Virus record (IMG/VR): IMGVR_UViG_3300046002_008717
Location: 47,729 to 111,728 of that record
Origin: a virus
Direction: 5' to 3' (one strand)
Length of the DNA: 64,000 bases
Below, piece by piece: positions 43,234 through 52,548 of this stretch. The notes below the pieces were generated by a model. It worked only from the letters and a program-made list of their open reading frames with translations, searched no databases and was not told the origin of the DNA. Positions within the stretch are counted from its first letter, which is position 1. Each line of letters begins with the position of its first letter. The position numbers and the translations under genes were made by a program.

Positions 43234-44907
43234 ATGAAATTGATTAACGAACAAGAAATCTACGATACCTGGTCACCGCTTATTGAAAGCAAAGCTGGTA
43301 TTACAGACGAAAATAAAAAAGTATGGTTGACTAAATATTGTCATTACCATTCATTAAACGAATCTGCCGGAGCTTATAATTCATTAGGAGTTGTAAACGG
43401 TATGGGTAACGTTGCTGCACCGGTATATCCTACTGGTAATGCTAATACTGCATTTTACAATACAGGAAATCAAGGTTCAGGAGATAAATTCCCTTCATTA
43501 TTGCCTTTAGCTATACAAGTAGCTGCTAAGACAATCGGGTTTGATATCGTACCTGTTATACCTATGTCAGGACCAACAGGTATCTTATCTTACTTAGATT
43601 ATGTATACGCTGGTGGTAAAATTGGAGCTGCTTCTGCATCTACTGCTGCTGATCAGTTAGCTTCTGCACCTTCTATGATTAAATTCCCAGTTGAGGTAGC
43701 AGGAATTACAGGTGGTACTGGCGCTAGCGCTACTACTTTTACTGTTGGTACTACTTACACTGTTAATACTACTTTAGAATTAACATTCATCGGATTATCA
43801 AGAATAGATGGATTCCCTATATTTAAAGTAACTGCAATAGCACAAGGTAGCAATATCTCTACTTATTTCAACGGTACTTCTTATCAGGTTGGAACTAGCG
43901 GATTCTATACAGTGGGAACAGCAGGTTCTGCACAATTAGTTAAAGCTTTGCAAGATCATATTCAAGGATATGTTGGAGCTGGTTCTACTAATAGTGATGC
44001 TTGGCAAGGTCCTTATGTAGATGGTACTAAAACGTACAACCCTATGTTAAGAGGAACTGGTGAGTCTACTTACTATAACTCAATGGGTCTTTCAACTTTC
44101 ACTAAATTCGTTGAAGCTGAAACTTTCCAAGTAGCTGCTGCAGTTACAACTGAGCAAATTCAGGATCTTAACAAACAATTCGGTATCGACGTTATCTCAA
44201 TGATCGAAAACGCATTGGTTAATGAAGTTTCTCAGGCTATTAACAAACACATACTTTCAAGAGCATTTGCTCTAGGATGGTCAAATCACTTACAATTTAG
44301 CTTAGTTGAAAGTCAAAACCTTAACCTTAACTTAGTGTTAAGTGGTGCTGCTGGTACAACTTTAGCGTATGTGAAAAAAGACGACACTGCATCAACTATG
44401 GTAATCCCTGCTGGTCCAGTATCAGGAGGATATGAAAACTTATCAACTCTACAAAGAAGATTGTTTTCAAGAATACTTGCAGGTGCTAATGTAGTTGCAA
44501 ATAGAGGTAGAAGAGGACCTGCTAACTTCATCGTTACTAACGCTGCTTTAGCTAGTGCACTTCAAGATATTTCTCAGTTCACTTTTGCTCCATTCTCTAA
44601 TACTTTAACTCAAAATAATGGTACTTTATACCCTGTAGGTTCACTTGCTGGTATGACCGTTTATGTAGATCAGAACATGAACTACAACGATACCAGAATC
44701 TTGATCGGTAGAAAAGGTGGTGACGATGAGCCAGGTATTAAATTCATGCCTTACATGATGGCAGAAAGCATTCAGACAATCTCTGAAGGTACTATGTCAC
44801 CTAAAATCGCGGTAAAATCTAGATATGCTTTAGTTGAAGCTGGATTCTTACCAGAAACTATGTACTTAACATTATTTGTACAAGTACCAGTTGGTGGTTT
44901 GGCATAA
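43234..44907 (+). CDS. gp23: major capsid protein (gp23-like)
   Basis: At 557 residues it compares with T4 gp23 (521). The N-terminus 'MKLINEQEIYDTWSPLIES' parallels T4's propeptide ('MTIKTKAELLNKWKPLLEG'), and 'SLNESAGAYN' near residue 45 is a likely prohead-protease cleavage site. Capsid-core segments are 'GFDIVPVIPMSGPTGILSYLDYVYAGG', 'FQVAAAVTTEQIQDLNKQFG' and 'YPVGSLAGMTVYVDQN'. An insert around residues 150-250 holds Thr/Gly-rich beta sequence. Codon use is enriched for C-ending codons compared with neighbours, as expected for the most expressed protein. A strong terminator follows. Confidence 0.95.
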   Translation: MKLINEQEIYDTWSPLIESKAGITDENKKVWLTKYCHYHSLNESAGAYNSLGVVNGMGNVAAPVYPTGNANTAFYNTGNQGSGDKFPSLLPLAIQVAAKTIGFDIVPVIPMSGPTGILSYLDYVYAGGKIGAASASTAADQLASAPSMIKFPVEVAGITGGTGASATTFTVGTTYTVNTTLELTFIGLSRIDGFPIFKVTAIAQGSNISTYFNGTSYQVGTSGFYTVGTAGSAQLVKALQDHIQGYVGAGSTNSDAWQGPYVDGTKTYNPMLRGTGESTYYNSMGLSTFTKFVEAETFQVAAAVTTEQIQDLNKQFGIDVISMIENALVNEVSQAINKHILSRAFALGWSNHLQFSLVESQNLNLNLVLSGAAGTTLAYVKKDDTASTMVIPAGPVSGGYENLSTLQRRLFSRILAGANVVANRGRRGPANFIVTNAALASALQDISQFTFAPFSNTLTQNNGTLYPVGSLAGMTVYVDQNMNYNDTRILIGRKGGDDEPGIKFMPYMMAESIQTISEGTMSPKIAVKSRYALVEAGFLPETMYLTLFVQVPVGGLA

Positions 44908-44925
44908 TACTTTAAATAGTTATTT

Positions 44926-44957
44926 AAAAGTCCTAAGTTTACTTAGGACTTTTTTTT
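44926..44957 (+). terminator. intrinsic terminator after the major capsid gene
   Basis: Twelve-base stem AAAAGTCCTAAG / CTTAGGACTTTT around TTTA, followed by Ts. Confidence 0.93.
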
Positions 44958-44985
44958 GTTAGATATAAATAAGTTATAACATGTT

Positions 44986-44993
44986 GATATATA
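44986..44993 (+). promoter_or_regulatory. late promoter octamer GATATATA
   Basis: Located 30 bases before the ATG at 45016. TATAAATA also occurs at 44964-44971, directly after the capsid terminator. Confidence 0.55.
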
Positions 44994-45015
44994 CATAGAA
45001 AAATATAACAATCAT

Positions 45016-46155
45016 ATGATAAATATGCCTTCCTTCTCTGAGTTTCTTGAATACGATTCACTTATAGAGAGTATCGATATTAAATTGGTAGAAGAATTAA
45101 AAGAAATTGATATTACTAACCTTGAATATAATATAAACGAAGGTCGAATTGGTAATATATTAAAAAATAAATTATCTAAATTCCTATTAGGATCTTTTTC
45201 TGGTATAGGTATGTTAGATCAGGCGGTAAGCATAATATTATCTTTAGAAATAGATCTGGTAAAGAAAGAATATGCACTTGAAGATACTATAGCCAATATA
45301 GAAAAAGAGATAAAAGAAACTAGTGATAATGATAGAAAACTTGCATTGCAAAATGAAAAAGTTGCAAAGATAAGAGAATTTGAAGCATTCAACAAAGCAC
45401 AGGAACTTAAAATTAAGAAATCCAAAAATGTTGCTAAAAAATTAGTGGATGATAATCATAGAAGAAGAGAATATTTGGAGGGATGCTACGCTGAAAACGC
45501 GCTTGCACTTGCTGAGGTTGAATATGATTTAGCAAAAGCCCACTCTGAAGATCAGAGTAAACTTAGTAAATATGCAGATAAGGTAAAAACCGCTAGTGCT
45601 GAAGTTGATGCATTAGCAAAGGAAATGGAGGAAGAAGTTGATAGTGCAAATAAACGAAAATCCAATCTGGATGATTTTTCAATCAACCCAGAACCTGAGA
45701 AGAAATTATTAACCAAAAAAAGAGGTGGTGATATAATTAAAAGGAAAAATGAATTAGAAAAAGAAATATCCGATACTAAAGCTGATATGGAAAGAAAGCT
45801 TAATGCATTAGAAGCTAAACTTAAAAGATCAGATAAACCACTTAGTCCTAGATATTTAGAAAATAATAAATTGGATATAATAGAAATGGCTGCAACTCTT
45901 GATTATAAAAGAAATCTTTTAGCAACTCTTTCAAGTTTGGGTAAATCCGTTGTTGGGATAGATAAGAATCTAGATAACAAAGATGCTGTATCTAATGCTT
46001 TATCTAAAGTAAATGCAAATGCAAACACTGCAAAATCTGCATCTGGACCTCTTTCTAAAGAACTTAAAAATAAGCTTTCATTAGTTGGTATTAATAAATC
46101 TGGTAAATTAACTCTTGATACGATTGAACAAATCAGAAAAAAATTAAATTTATAA
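45016..46155 (+). CDS. probable internal head protein, coiled coil
   Basis: This 379-residue protein is mostly helical, with long coiled-coil stretches around 75-130 and 150-280 rich in Lys, Glu and Ala. The start 'MINMPSFSEFLEYDSLIES' has the F..FL..(x)-ES pattern of T4 internal proteins (MKTYQEFIAEA), which are targeted into the prohead core and trimmed by gp21. It lies just downstream of the capsid gene under its own late promoter and overlaps the next gene by one base. It may be a core protein or be injected with the DNA. The exact role is unknown. Confidence 0.65.
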   Translation: MINMPSFSEFLEYDSLIESIDIKLVEELKEIDITNLEYNINEGRIGNILKNKLSKFLLGSFSGIGMLDQAVSIILSLEIDLVKKEYALEDTIANIEKEIKETSDNDRKLALQNEKVAKIREFEAFNKAQELKIKKSKNVAKKLVDDNHRRREYLEGCYAENALALAEVEYDLAKAHSEDQSKLSKYADKVKTASAEVDALAKEMEEEVDSANKRKSNLDDFSINPEPEKKLLTKKRGGDIIKRKNELEKEISDTKADMERKLNALEAKLKRSDKPLSPRYLENNKLDIIEMAATLDYKRNLLATLSSLGKSVVGIDKNLDNKDAVSNALSKVNANANTAKSASGPLSKELKNKLSLVGINKSGKLTLDTIEQIRKKLNL

Positions 46156-47051
46156 TGACTTTAAAATTTAAGGAATGGTCAGTATTGAACGAATCTGGCA
46201 TGGAAGATAAAATTAAAGATTGGTTTAGTAGCAATTTTGGTGGGGCTAATAGTAAATTAAATAATCTATTAGGTGAATATAAATCTGCTGAACTTGAATA
46301 TCTGGATGAATGGGAGAAAATACATGATGCCATAGATAAACTTTCATTAGAAAGATCACAGATCAAAAGCGATCCTGCGGAATTGAAAAAAACCGATAAA
46401 TTTATACAGAGAAATAATGAATCTCTTGCTGCTGGTGAAAAAGCACATTCTAGAAAGATTGATTATATAATGAATAAGGTTAAGAAAGTTATAGACGAGG
46501 ACGAAAGACTTAAAAAGTATTGGGAATTAAATAAATCTAAACTTGATTCAGAAATAGCAGAGGATATGTATAATAGATCTAAGGATCTAGCAAGTAGCAC
46601 ATTATCTGGTGAATTATATAATAAATATAAAGCAGCTGTATTAAAAGCAAAAGATAGGGATACCGAATTCAAAAAAGAATATGGTGATCTTTTAAGCGGT
46701 TCTGATTTTAGATCGGAAAGCTCAGGTACTAATAGAAGTAAAGTAATTGGATCTGCTGGTGAAGTCAGTGGTTATGCTAAAATGAATCTTGGTGATTTTT
46801 CTAGAAGCGTTAAAAACATGGATCCTAAACAAATAAAAGATCTAGTTGCTAAATTAGTACAGAATAGAAATGAATTATATACGCAAATGGAAGTAGAGAG
46901 AGAAGCTCTTAATGATCTTATTTCTAAAAAAGAAGGTGATGGCGCAACTAAGGAAAGCGCTGCTAATAAGGTTACTGAAATCCGTGCTAAATATATGGAT
47001 AAAATTAAGGAATTACGTTCAAAAATAACAATAGCAAGAAGAAATGATTAG
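46155..47051 (+). CDS. probable internal head protein, helical
   Basis: The 298-residue protein starts 'MTLKFKEWSVLNESGMEDKI', a capsid-targeting-like leader with a plausible cleavage after NES. The rest is highly charged helix with coiled-coil segments near 35-85 and 225-290 and a Ser/Gly linker around residue 180 ('SGSDFRSESSGTNRSK'). It overlaps the preceding stop by one base and the next start by eight bases, so this is a tightly coupled set. Not recognised otherwise. Confidence 0.65.
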   Translation: MTLKFKEWSVLNESGMEDKIKDWFSSNFGGANSKLNNLLGEYKSAELEYLDEWEKIHDAIDKLSLERSQIKSDPAELKKTDKFIQRNNESLAAGEKAHSRKIDYIMNKVKKVIDEDERLKKYWELNKSKLDSEIAEDMYNRSKDLASSTLSGELYNKYKAAVLKAKDRDTEFKKEYGDLLSGSDFRSESSGTNRSKVIGSAGEVSGYAKMNLGDFSRSVKNMDPKQIKDLVAKLVQNRNELYTQMEVEREALNDLISKKEGDGATKESAANKVTEIRAKYMDKIKELRSKITIARRND

Positions 47052-47304
47052 TTATAAAGATTATAGTAAATTAACGGAGGCATCAGATAATACTAAGTTA
47101 CAAGAGATTAAACTTAATATTGCTAAAAAATTTGATGATATAACAGAAGCTAAAAAATTAAAAAAACCAGGGGATAGAAATTCCGAAATTCTAAGTGTAG
47201 ATAAGCAAGCTGCTATATATTTGGAAATTTCTGGATTGATGAAAATGCTTTCCGGAGAGATGAGAAAGCCAACAGTGACTAAGCCGTCTACAGATACATA
47301 CTAA
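47044..47304 (+). CDS. small probable internal head protein
   Basis: The 86-residue protein starts 'MISYKDYSKLTEASDNTKL', again matching the T4 internal-protein leader, with TEA as a possible cleavage site. The remaining 70 residues are helical and basic, ending in a Thr/Pro-rich tail ('RKPTVTKPSTD'). It overlaps the preceding gene by eight bases. Its size and charge resemble T4 IPI-IPIII, which are injected with the DNA. It may therefore counter a host defence, but no activity can be read. Confidence 0.6.
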   Translation: MISYKDYSKLTEASDNTKLQEIKLNIAKKFDDITEAKKLKKPGDRNSEILSVDKQAAIYLEISGLMKMLSGEMRKPTVTKPSTDTY

Positions 47305-47317
47305 AAAATAAAAAGAC

Positions 47318-49792
47318 ATGAATAAGAATCCACAAATAAACAATCCAGTAGCTAAAAATTTATTAGATAGCTACAATTACGGTAAACTTTTTGAAAACGA
47401 ATTAGTCGATGCACTATTAAATAAAATAACTGCTAATGCTTTGGAGGTTTTCAAAATACTTATATTTGATATAGCACCAAAAAGGGATAGGAATCCAGAA
47501 GCTACCAGAGCCAAATTATCACTTATGGCTAATGCTAAAAATGTAAAAGAATTATCTTCTATATTAACTAATGATACTATGGATGTTGATGTGGTAAATT
47601 CTAAATATTCGGAAGCAAAAAGATTATATCAGCTTTCACTTGAGAAGTTTGCAGAAGCTTTAGAAAGAGGAGTAGAGATAAGTAAAGAAAAAGAAGAAGG
47701 CATACTCGCATACGCTAAGAATGCGGCACAAAAATTACAAAACTCATTTGACAATAGGGCTAAAGAATATCAAGCTGAATTGGATAGTAAAACACAGAAC
47801 AGCTCAGAAGAATCTTTCTATTTCAGTGACGATATCCTTAATGAAAATGGATTATTTACCGGATATAAAGGTAGAGTCGATTCATTGAGAAAAATGCTAG
47901 TAAATTTAATAAGCTCAGCTGAAGGTAAGGATGGTAAAAATGGGTATGGTAGAGATTGGAAGAGAACTTTTCTTGATCTTGATGAGAAAAGAAAAGCATT
48001 AGATAACGGAAGAGGCGGATTTGGTGAAAAGGACAAAAGATCACTAGATGAACTTGAAAAACAAGTAGATAAATTTAGACTTGATTTTTTAACTGCATCC
48101 AATAAATCTATAGATAATGATTTATTGAAAATTCAAAATGATGAGGAGATCAAAGGATCATATTCGGATGTTACTGATTTAACAACAGAGGCACTCGAAC
48201 TTAAAACTAGGGCTGATGCACAAAGAAATATTGCAATAGGCGAGATAGGTGATGACCATAAGACGAAGGAAGGTGATTTTATTAAAACCTTATTTCCGCT
48301 TAAAAGAGGTGATACCGATGCTGATGATAAAATAAAAGAAAGCGGATTAATAGCAGCTATACAAACAGCTATTGCTAATGGTATTAAATCAGCAGGTACT
48401 TTGTTGAGATCTAAAGGAGGTCCTAATGGTAAATATGGTCCTGCTACTACATCTATAATAGCCACTATACAAAAATCTGTAGGTAATAAGAATACTAATG
48501 GTAGTTTAGATCAAGCACTATTGGATGATATTATATCATCTGACTGGGTTTCTGAAAAAGATAAAGCAGCCATACAAAAATCTTTGGATATAATAAGAGG
48601 TAAAATGCACGAAAGTAATACTGGTGTTATGAAATTTGGTGATTTTCTTAATATAACTATAAACGAATCTAAGATAATAATAAACAATTCAGATTTCGAA
48701 AAGGAACTAGCAAACCAATATAAAGATATAACAGGTAATGATATGACACGTGCAGCTTCTAATAAAATAGGGGACAATGAGGGTGACGATATTACAGGAT
48801 CTGCAGGGAAAGAAGTAGATAAACTTGCTTCTTCTCTTAGAAAAAATTATAATTTAAAAGTTGAGGGTAGTGACTTTATCAGAAATGATGGATCATTAAA
48901 ACCTGCATATGATACTAAATTCATAAAAGCATGGAATTCAGCTTTAGCTGCTACCGCAGAAAACCCAAAAGATTATTCATATTTCTTTTTTAATAACGGT
49001 TTATATAATATCAATCTTGCTAGCACATCATTAAAGTTTCCTTGTAACTGGGAAAGATTTGAAAAACTGGATGAAAGTGATGATCCATTAGTATTTTTTA
49101 ATAACTATCTTAAAGGGTGGGCAACTTTTGGTATGATCAGACCAGCTGAAAGATATAACGGAATAAATTCCATATTGGGAATGAAGGATAAATTAAAATT
49201 GCCTGGAGTATACAATAAGATGGATTTAACTATAGTTAATAAGGTAACACCGTTTATAAAATTTGATGATTTAAAAGGTGGTATTAAAGAAGCATTCAGA
49301 ATACTTACCGATGATGATGATTGGGGAGGAAATGAATTTGTAGCATTTAATAATTTATTGGTTTCTGTTGCTAATGCTATATCATTTGATGGTGAAAAAT
49401 TTATAAGCTGTTTAAAATGGCTAAATGACGATGAGCTTAAATACAAAACAGAAAAAATAGCTAGTGATTCCATAATTACTAGTACATCCTCCGATACTGG
49501 TAAGGTCGTACTCGGTTTTGCTGGTAGCAAAATAATAAATAATACAGTAGCTTCGTACGAGAATATAGAAATAAAAAGAGGTTTAAAATCTCATAAGGAT
49601 GTTAGCAGTTTGGATCCATTTCTTAATTACGGAGGTAATAGGGGACAAAGAAAAGCATTATGTAAAAATTGTGAATATATTGGGTCCGAGATATATCCAG
49701 GAATCAAAGTACATTTACAAAGAATGAACATGGTGAAATTTTCAGATTTCCCTAATGACAGTAAAGGGTTTAAGTGTAAGGAGATTAAATAA
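47318..49792 (+). CDS. large probable internal head protein with peptidoglycan-binding-like segment
   Basis: The 824-residue protein has a helical first 300 residues. Around residues 365-395 the pattern 'GKYGPATTSIIATIQKSVG' with 'NTNGSLD' resembles a PG_binding_1 unit (G.YG..T..A...FQ...G...DG). Near residue 435 is 'MKFGDFLNITINESK', the same F..FL..-NES signature that begins neighbouring proteins. This suggests two modules were joined. The C-terminal half is mixed fold. A peptidoglycan-binding module would fit a protein released into the host envelope during injection. Function is otherwise unknown; a strong terminator follows. Confidence 0.6.
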   Translation: MNKNPQINNPVAKNLLDSYNYGKLFENELVDALLNKITANALEVFKILIFDIAPKRDRNPEATRAKLSLMANAKNVKELSSILTNDTMDVDVVNSKYSEAKRLYQLSLEKFAEALERGVEISKEKEEGILAYAKNAAQKLQNSFDNRAKEYQAELDSKTQNSSEESFYFSDDILNENGLFTGYKGRVDSLRKMLVNLISSAEGKDGKNGYGRDWKRTFLDLDEKRKALDNGRGGFGEKDKRSLDELEKQVDKFRLDFLTASNKSIDNDLLKIQNDEEIKGSYSDVTDLTTEALELKTRADAQRNIAIGEIGDDHKTKEGDFIKTLFPLKRGDTDADDKIKESGLIAAIQTAIANGIKSAGTLLRSKGGPNGKYGPATTSIIATIQKSVGNKNTNGSLDQALLDDIISSDWVSEKDKAAIQKSLDIIRGKMHESNTGVMKFGDFLNITINESKIIINNSDFEKELANQYKDITGNDMTRAASNKIGDNEGDDITGSAGKEVDKLASSLRKNYNLKVEGSDFIRNDGSLKPAYDTKFIKAWNSALAATAENPKDYSYFFFNNGLYNINLASTSLKFPCNWERFEKLDESDDPLVFFNNYLKGWATFGMIRPAERYNGINSILGMKDKLKLPGVYNKMDLTIVNKVTPFIKFDDLKGGIKEAFRILTDDDDWGGNEFVAFNNLLVSVANAISFDGEKFISCLKWLNDDELKYKTEKIASDSIITSTSSDTGKVVLGFAGSKIINNTVASYENIEIKRGLKSHKDVSSLDPFLNYGGNRGQRKALCKNCEYIGSEIYPGIKVHLQRMNMVKFSDFPNDSKGFKCKEIK

Positions 49793-49807
49793 ATATTAAT
49801 ATAGTTT

Positions 49808-49836
49808 AAAAAAGAGGACATCGTCCTCTTTTTTTT
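49808..49836 (+). terminator. intrinsic terminator
   Basis: Stem AAAAAAGAGGAC / GTCCTCTTTTTT around ATC, followed by Ts. It closes the internal-protein operon. Confidence 0.92.
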
Positions 49837-49861
49837 GTGTATGGTGAAATAAATATATTTG
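49835..49861 (+). promoter_or_regulatory. host-type promoter TTG-N16-TATATTTG
   Basis: TTG (49835-49837) and TATATTTG (49854-49861) fit the Bacteroidota -33/-7 consensus. The -7 box ends 11 bases before the ATG at 49873. This supports that ATG over a GTG at 49837, which would place the promoter inside the gene. Confidence 0.5.
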
Positions 49862-49872
49862 TTAATACTATA

Positions 49873-50457
49873 ATGTATATGATTTATGTATTCGAAGGAC
49901 CAAGAAATTCGGGGAAAACTTATCTTTCCCAAAAAATATCGGAAAATATAGACGATTTGTCTAGATTTCAATTCGATTTTGTTAATTATTTCGATCTATT
50001 GAGATTAACAAGTAAGGATAATACCGAGGCCCATTCTTTTGCTATGGGTAAAGAACTCATGATTATGCAGATTGCCAGAGATTTGAACGGTAAAAATTGT
50101 ATAGGTAACTTTATACACGATAGAGGGATTCTAACTGTTCTTGCTTGGGGTTTATCTGAAAATAGAATAACCAAAGCGGAAGTAATTAGGCAAATTGAAT
50201 TTATAATAAAGAATGATTTATTATCAGACATTCATATTATTTATATTTGTGGAGATAATCCGGATACGCAGGATAGGAACAAGGATCAATGGGATTATGC
50301 TGACAATAACGATTTAGAAAAAAATGCATTCGAGTTTGTTATATCTAAATTTAATGAGATTAAACCTAATTGTATACAAAAATTCTATAATAACTTTAAA
50401 CCAGATTCTCTTGAAAAATTGGAAAATATTATAAGAGAACATATAAAAACAAATTAA
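49873..50457 (+). CDS. P-loop nucleotide kinase (dNMP kinase-like)
   Basis: Start chosen at ATG 49873 (194 residues), with another ATG six bases later. Position 49837 (GTG) was rejected because it lies in the terminator and promoter. 'IYVFEGPRNSGKTYLSQKIS' is a P-loop at the N-terminus, followed by 'FIHDRGILT' and 'HIIYICG', the arrangement of thymidylate- and deoxynucleoside-kinase-type enzymes. It probably phosphorylates a (deoxy)nucleoside or its monophosphate for dNTP supply. It is followed after three bases by the asparagine synthetase-like gene. Confidence 0.75.
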   Translation: MYMIYVFEGPRNSGKTYLSQKISENIDDLSRFQFDFVNYFDLLRLTSKDNTEAHSFAMGKELMIMQIARDLNGKNCIGNFIHDRGILTVLAWGLSENRITKAEVIRQIEFIIKNDLLSDIHIIYICGDNPDTQDRNKDQWDYADNNDLEKNAFEFVISKFNEIKPNCIQKFYNNFKPDSLEKLENIIREHIKTN

Positions 50458-50460
50458 AAC

Positions 50461-51864
50461 ATGTGCGGAATTTTATTAACAACGGCAGTAAATAATAAGG
50501 ATGTCTTTGATTCTATTAAACATAGGGGTATAGAATCATCATCGGAAACATTCGGTAGTGTAACATTATGCCATCATAGATTACCCATACAAACTTCTGA
50601 TGGTGATGATTGGAGTCAACCCATAGAGATATCCGACGGTATTTATTTGATGTTTAATGGTGAGATATTTAATTATGATACTGAATTATTTTCATCTGAT
50701 ACAGAATATCTATGTAATCTGTTTTCTGGATATAGCAAAAATAGTTTAGAATTTTTTAGTGCTATGTATATCCCACATATTATAGGATGGGACGGGTTTT
50801 GGGCAATTGTAATATACGATACGAAAACTCAGGATGTTTTAGCATTTACCGATCCTCTTGGAAAGAAATGTTTATATAAAAATGAGCTAGGCGAGATATG
50901 TTCAGAGATAAAAGGTTTATATACACCAAAATCTATTATGGACGAAAAATATATTAGTGTAATTAGAAAATGGGGATATAATAAGGATAACAGAACACCA
51001 TATGAAAATATAAAAAGATTATTACCTAATAACATATATTCGTATAATATGGCATCGCCTATGTTTGATCATATATATTATGAATATTACGTAGTTTGGA
51101 ATTCGCCTATACCTGAATTAGTTAATGCTGATTACGAAACCCATATGAATTGGCTTTGGGATAAGATGGTAGAAAGCGTAGAAAATAGATTGGTTTCTAA
51201 AAATTACCCAATTTCAATTTTAGTATCAGGAGGACTCGATTCATCTATAATAGCTGCTATACTTAAGGGTAATAATTCAGACGTAACTTGGTTTAGTATA
51301 GAGAACGGAGAGACCCCATTTATTAATGATTTAAGCGCTTATTTAGACACACCCGTAAAATTTCTAAGCTATTCTATGGATAGTAGTAAAAATGCTCTTA
51401 TATATGCTAAATGGAATGAAAGCCCGATTGATTTGGGATCTGTCATACCGCAATACCATTTATTTGAAGCTATTCGTAAACATAGTGATTTTAGAATAGT
51501 TATTAGCGGAGATGGAGCAGATGAATTATTTGGTGGGTATTCGAGGATACATGAATACGATTCACAAAAATCAGATATATTTGAAGAATTAACATTTTAT
51601 CATTTACCTAGACTTGATAAGATGTCAATGGCTCATACCTTGGAATTAAGATCACCTTTTCTTAATTTGGATATAGTTAGATTTGCTATGCATCTTCCTA
51701 TAGAATGGAGAACCGATAAAAAGATATTGAAAGATACATTCGAGTCTATATTACCCGCTTCTATTTTGGACAGGAAAAAAGAAGCTTTAAAGAATCCGGA
51801 GATAAAGGATGATAAATTAGCATACAGACAAAAAGCAATAGAACTCTTTTTATCCAGAGCATAA
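50461..51864 (+). CDS. asnB: glutamine-dependent asparagine synthetase-like amidotransferase
   Basis: The 467-residue protein has the class II glutaminase N-terminus: Cys2 in 'MCGILL', then 'KHRGIESS' and 'LMFNGEIFNY'. The synthetase half has the PP-loop 'ILVSGGLDSSIIAAIL' near residue 257 for ATP binding and 'ISGDGADELFGGYSR' and 'RLDKMSMAHTLELRSPFL'. Classical AsnB turns aspartate into asparagine; relatives amidate other carboxylates. It is slightly shorter than bacterial AsnB (about 550). In a phage it could supply asparagine, which is abundant in these proteins, or amidate a sugar or base. The substrate is not proven. Confidence 0.88.
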   Translation: MCGILLTTAVNNKDVFDSIKHRGIESSSETFGSVTLCHHRLPIQTSDGDDWSQPIEISDGIYLMFNGEIFNYDTELFSSDTEYLCNLFSGYSKNSLEFFSAMYIPHIIGWDGFWAIVIYDTKTQDVLAFTDPLGKKCLYKNELGEICSEIKGLYTPKSIMDEKYISVIRKWGYNKDNRTPYENIKRLLPNNIYSYNMASPMFDHIYYEYYVVWNSPIPELVNADYETHMNWLWDKMVESVENRLVSKNYPISILVSGGLDSSIIAAILKGNNSDVTWFSIENGETPFINDLSAYLDTPVKFLSYSMDSSKNALIYAKWNESPIDLGSVIPQYHLFEAIRKHSDFRIVISGDGADELFGGYSRIHEYDSQKSDIFEELTFYHLPRLDKMSMAHTLELRSPFLNLDIVRFAMHLPIEWRTDKKILKDTFESILPASILDRKKEALKNPEIKDDKLAYRQKAIELFLSRA

Positions 51865-51881
51865 TATTTCTATTTTAGTTA

Positions 51882-51889
51882 GATATATA
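51882..51889 (+). promoter_or_regulatory. late promoter octamer GATATATA
   Basis: Located 27 bases before the ATG at 51909. Confidence 0.5.
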
Positions 51890-51908
51890 GCTTAAATAAA
51901 CTATAGAA

Positions 51909-52526
51909 ATGACAAAATTGGATACATTCGAAACTTTTTCATACAATAGAGAAGCGATCGATGAGGATTTTAATGTACTTGACCTATTAGGAAAAGCATT
52001 TTCTACATTGGGCGAAGGTGTAATAAAAACTATAAAGCAAAAATTCCTAGCATACATATTAGAAAAATTTGGCATAAAAGAGGAATCAATTATGTCAACT
52101 ATGTTACAGCAAGCATTTGACTCTATACCACTTGCAGATTGGCCATCCATAATATCAGGAGATGATATTAATCTTGAATATTTTGCTCCTGTATTAGCAG
52201 CATCTATACAAGGAACGATAGAAAGAAAAGGATTTGATGGAATTGCAACATCGATAGGTATAGAACCTAGAGGATTAATATATACAACACTTGTTAATTC
52301 ATTAGTTGGCGAATTGGGCAAAAAGAAAATAGAAAAAGCTATAATGGTTGCATTTAGTGATATATCTAAAGGTGCAAAAATAATGGATAAATTACCACCA
52401 GAGGACAAAGATGCAGTAAGTAGTGCGGTAAAGGATCAAATATCAAAAACATCGGGAGCAAACGTTAAATCAGATCAACCTGATATGATTTCTAATTTTT
52501 TGAGCGGATTTACTAAAAGTTCTTAA
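51909..52526 (+). CDS. hypothetical protein, possible internal head protein
   Basis: The 205-residue helical protein starts 'MTKLDTFETFSYNREAIDED', a leader resembling the F..F motif of the internal-protein group. Hydrophobic helices around 20-55 and 95-150 are amphipathic rather than membrane-spanning. The C-terminus ('SDQPDMISNFLSGF') is short and polar. It has its own late octamer and is followed after 22 bases by another small protein. Not recognised. Confidence 0.6.
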   Translation: MTKLDTFETFSYNREAIDEDFNVLDLLGKAFSTLGEGVIKTIKQKFLAYILEKFGIKEESIMSTMLQQAFDSIPLADWPSIISGDDINLEYFAPVLAASIQGTIERKGFDGIATSIGIEPRGLIYTTLVNSLVGELGKKKIEKAIMVAFSDISKGAKIMDKLPPEDKDAVSSAVKDQISKTSGANVKSDQPDMISNFLSGFTKSS

Positions 52527-52548
52527 TAAATAAAATAAATAGATTACT

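Noticed and set aside
49837-49872. GTG start giving a longer nucleotide kinase
   Set aside because: It lies at the end of a strong terminator, and the TTG/TATATTTG promoter would fall inside the gene. The P-loop begins right after ATG 49873/49879.
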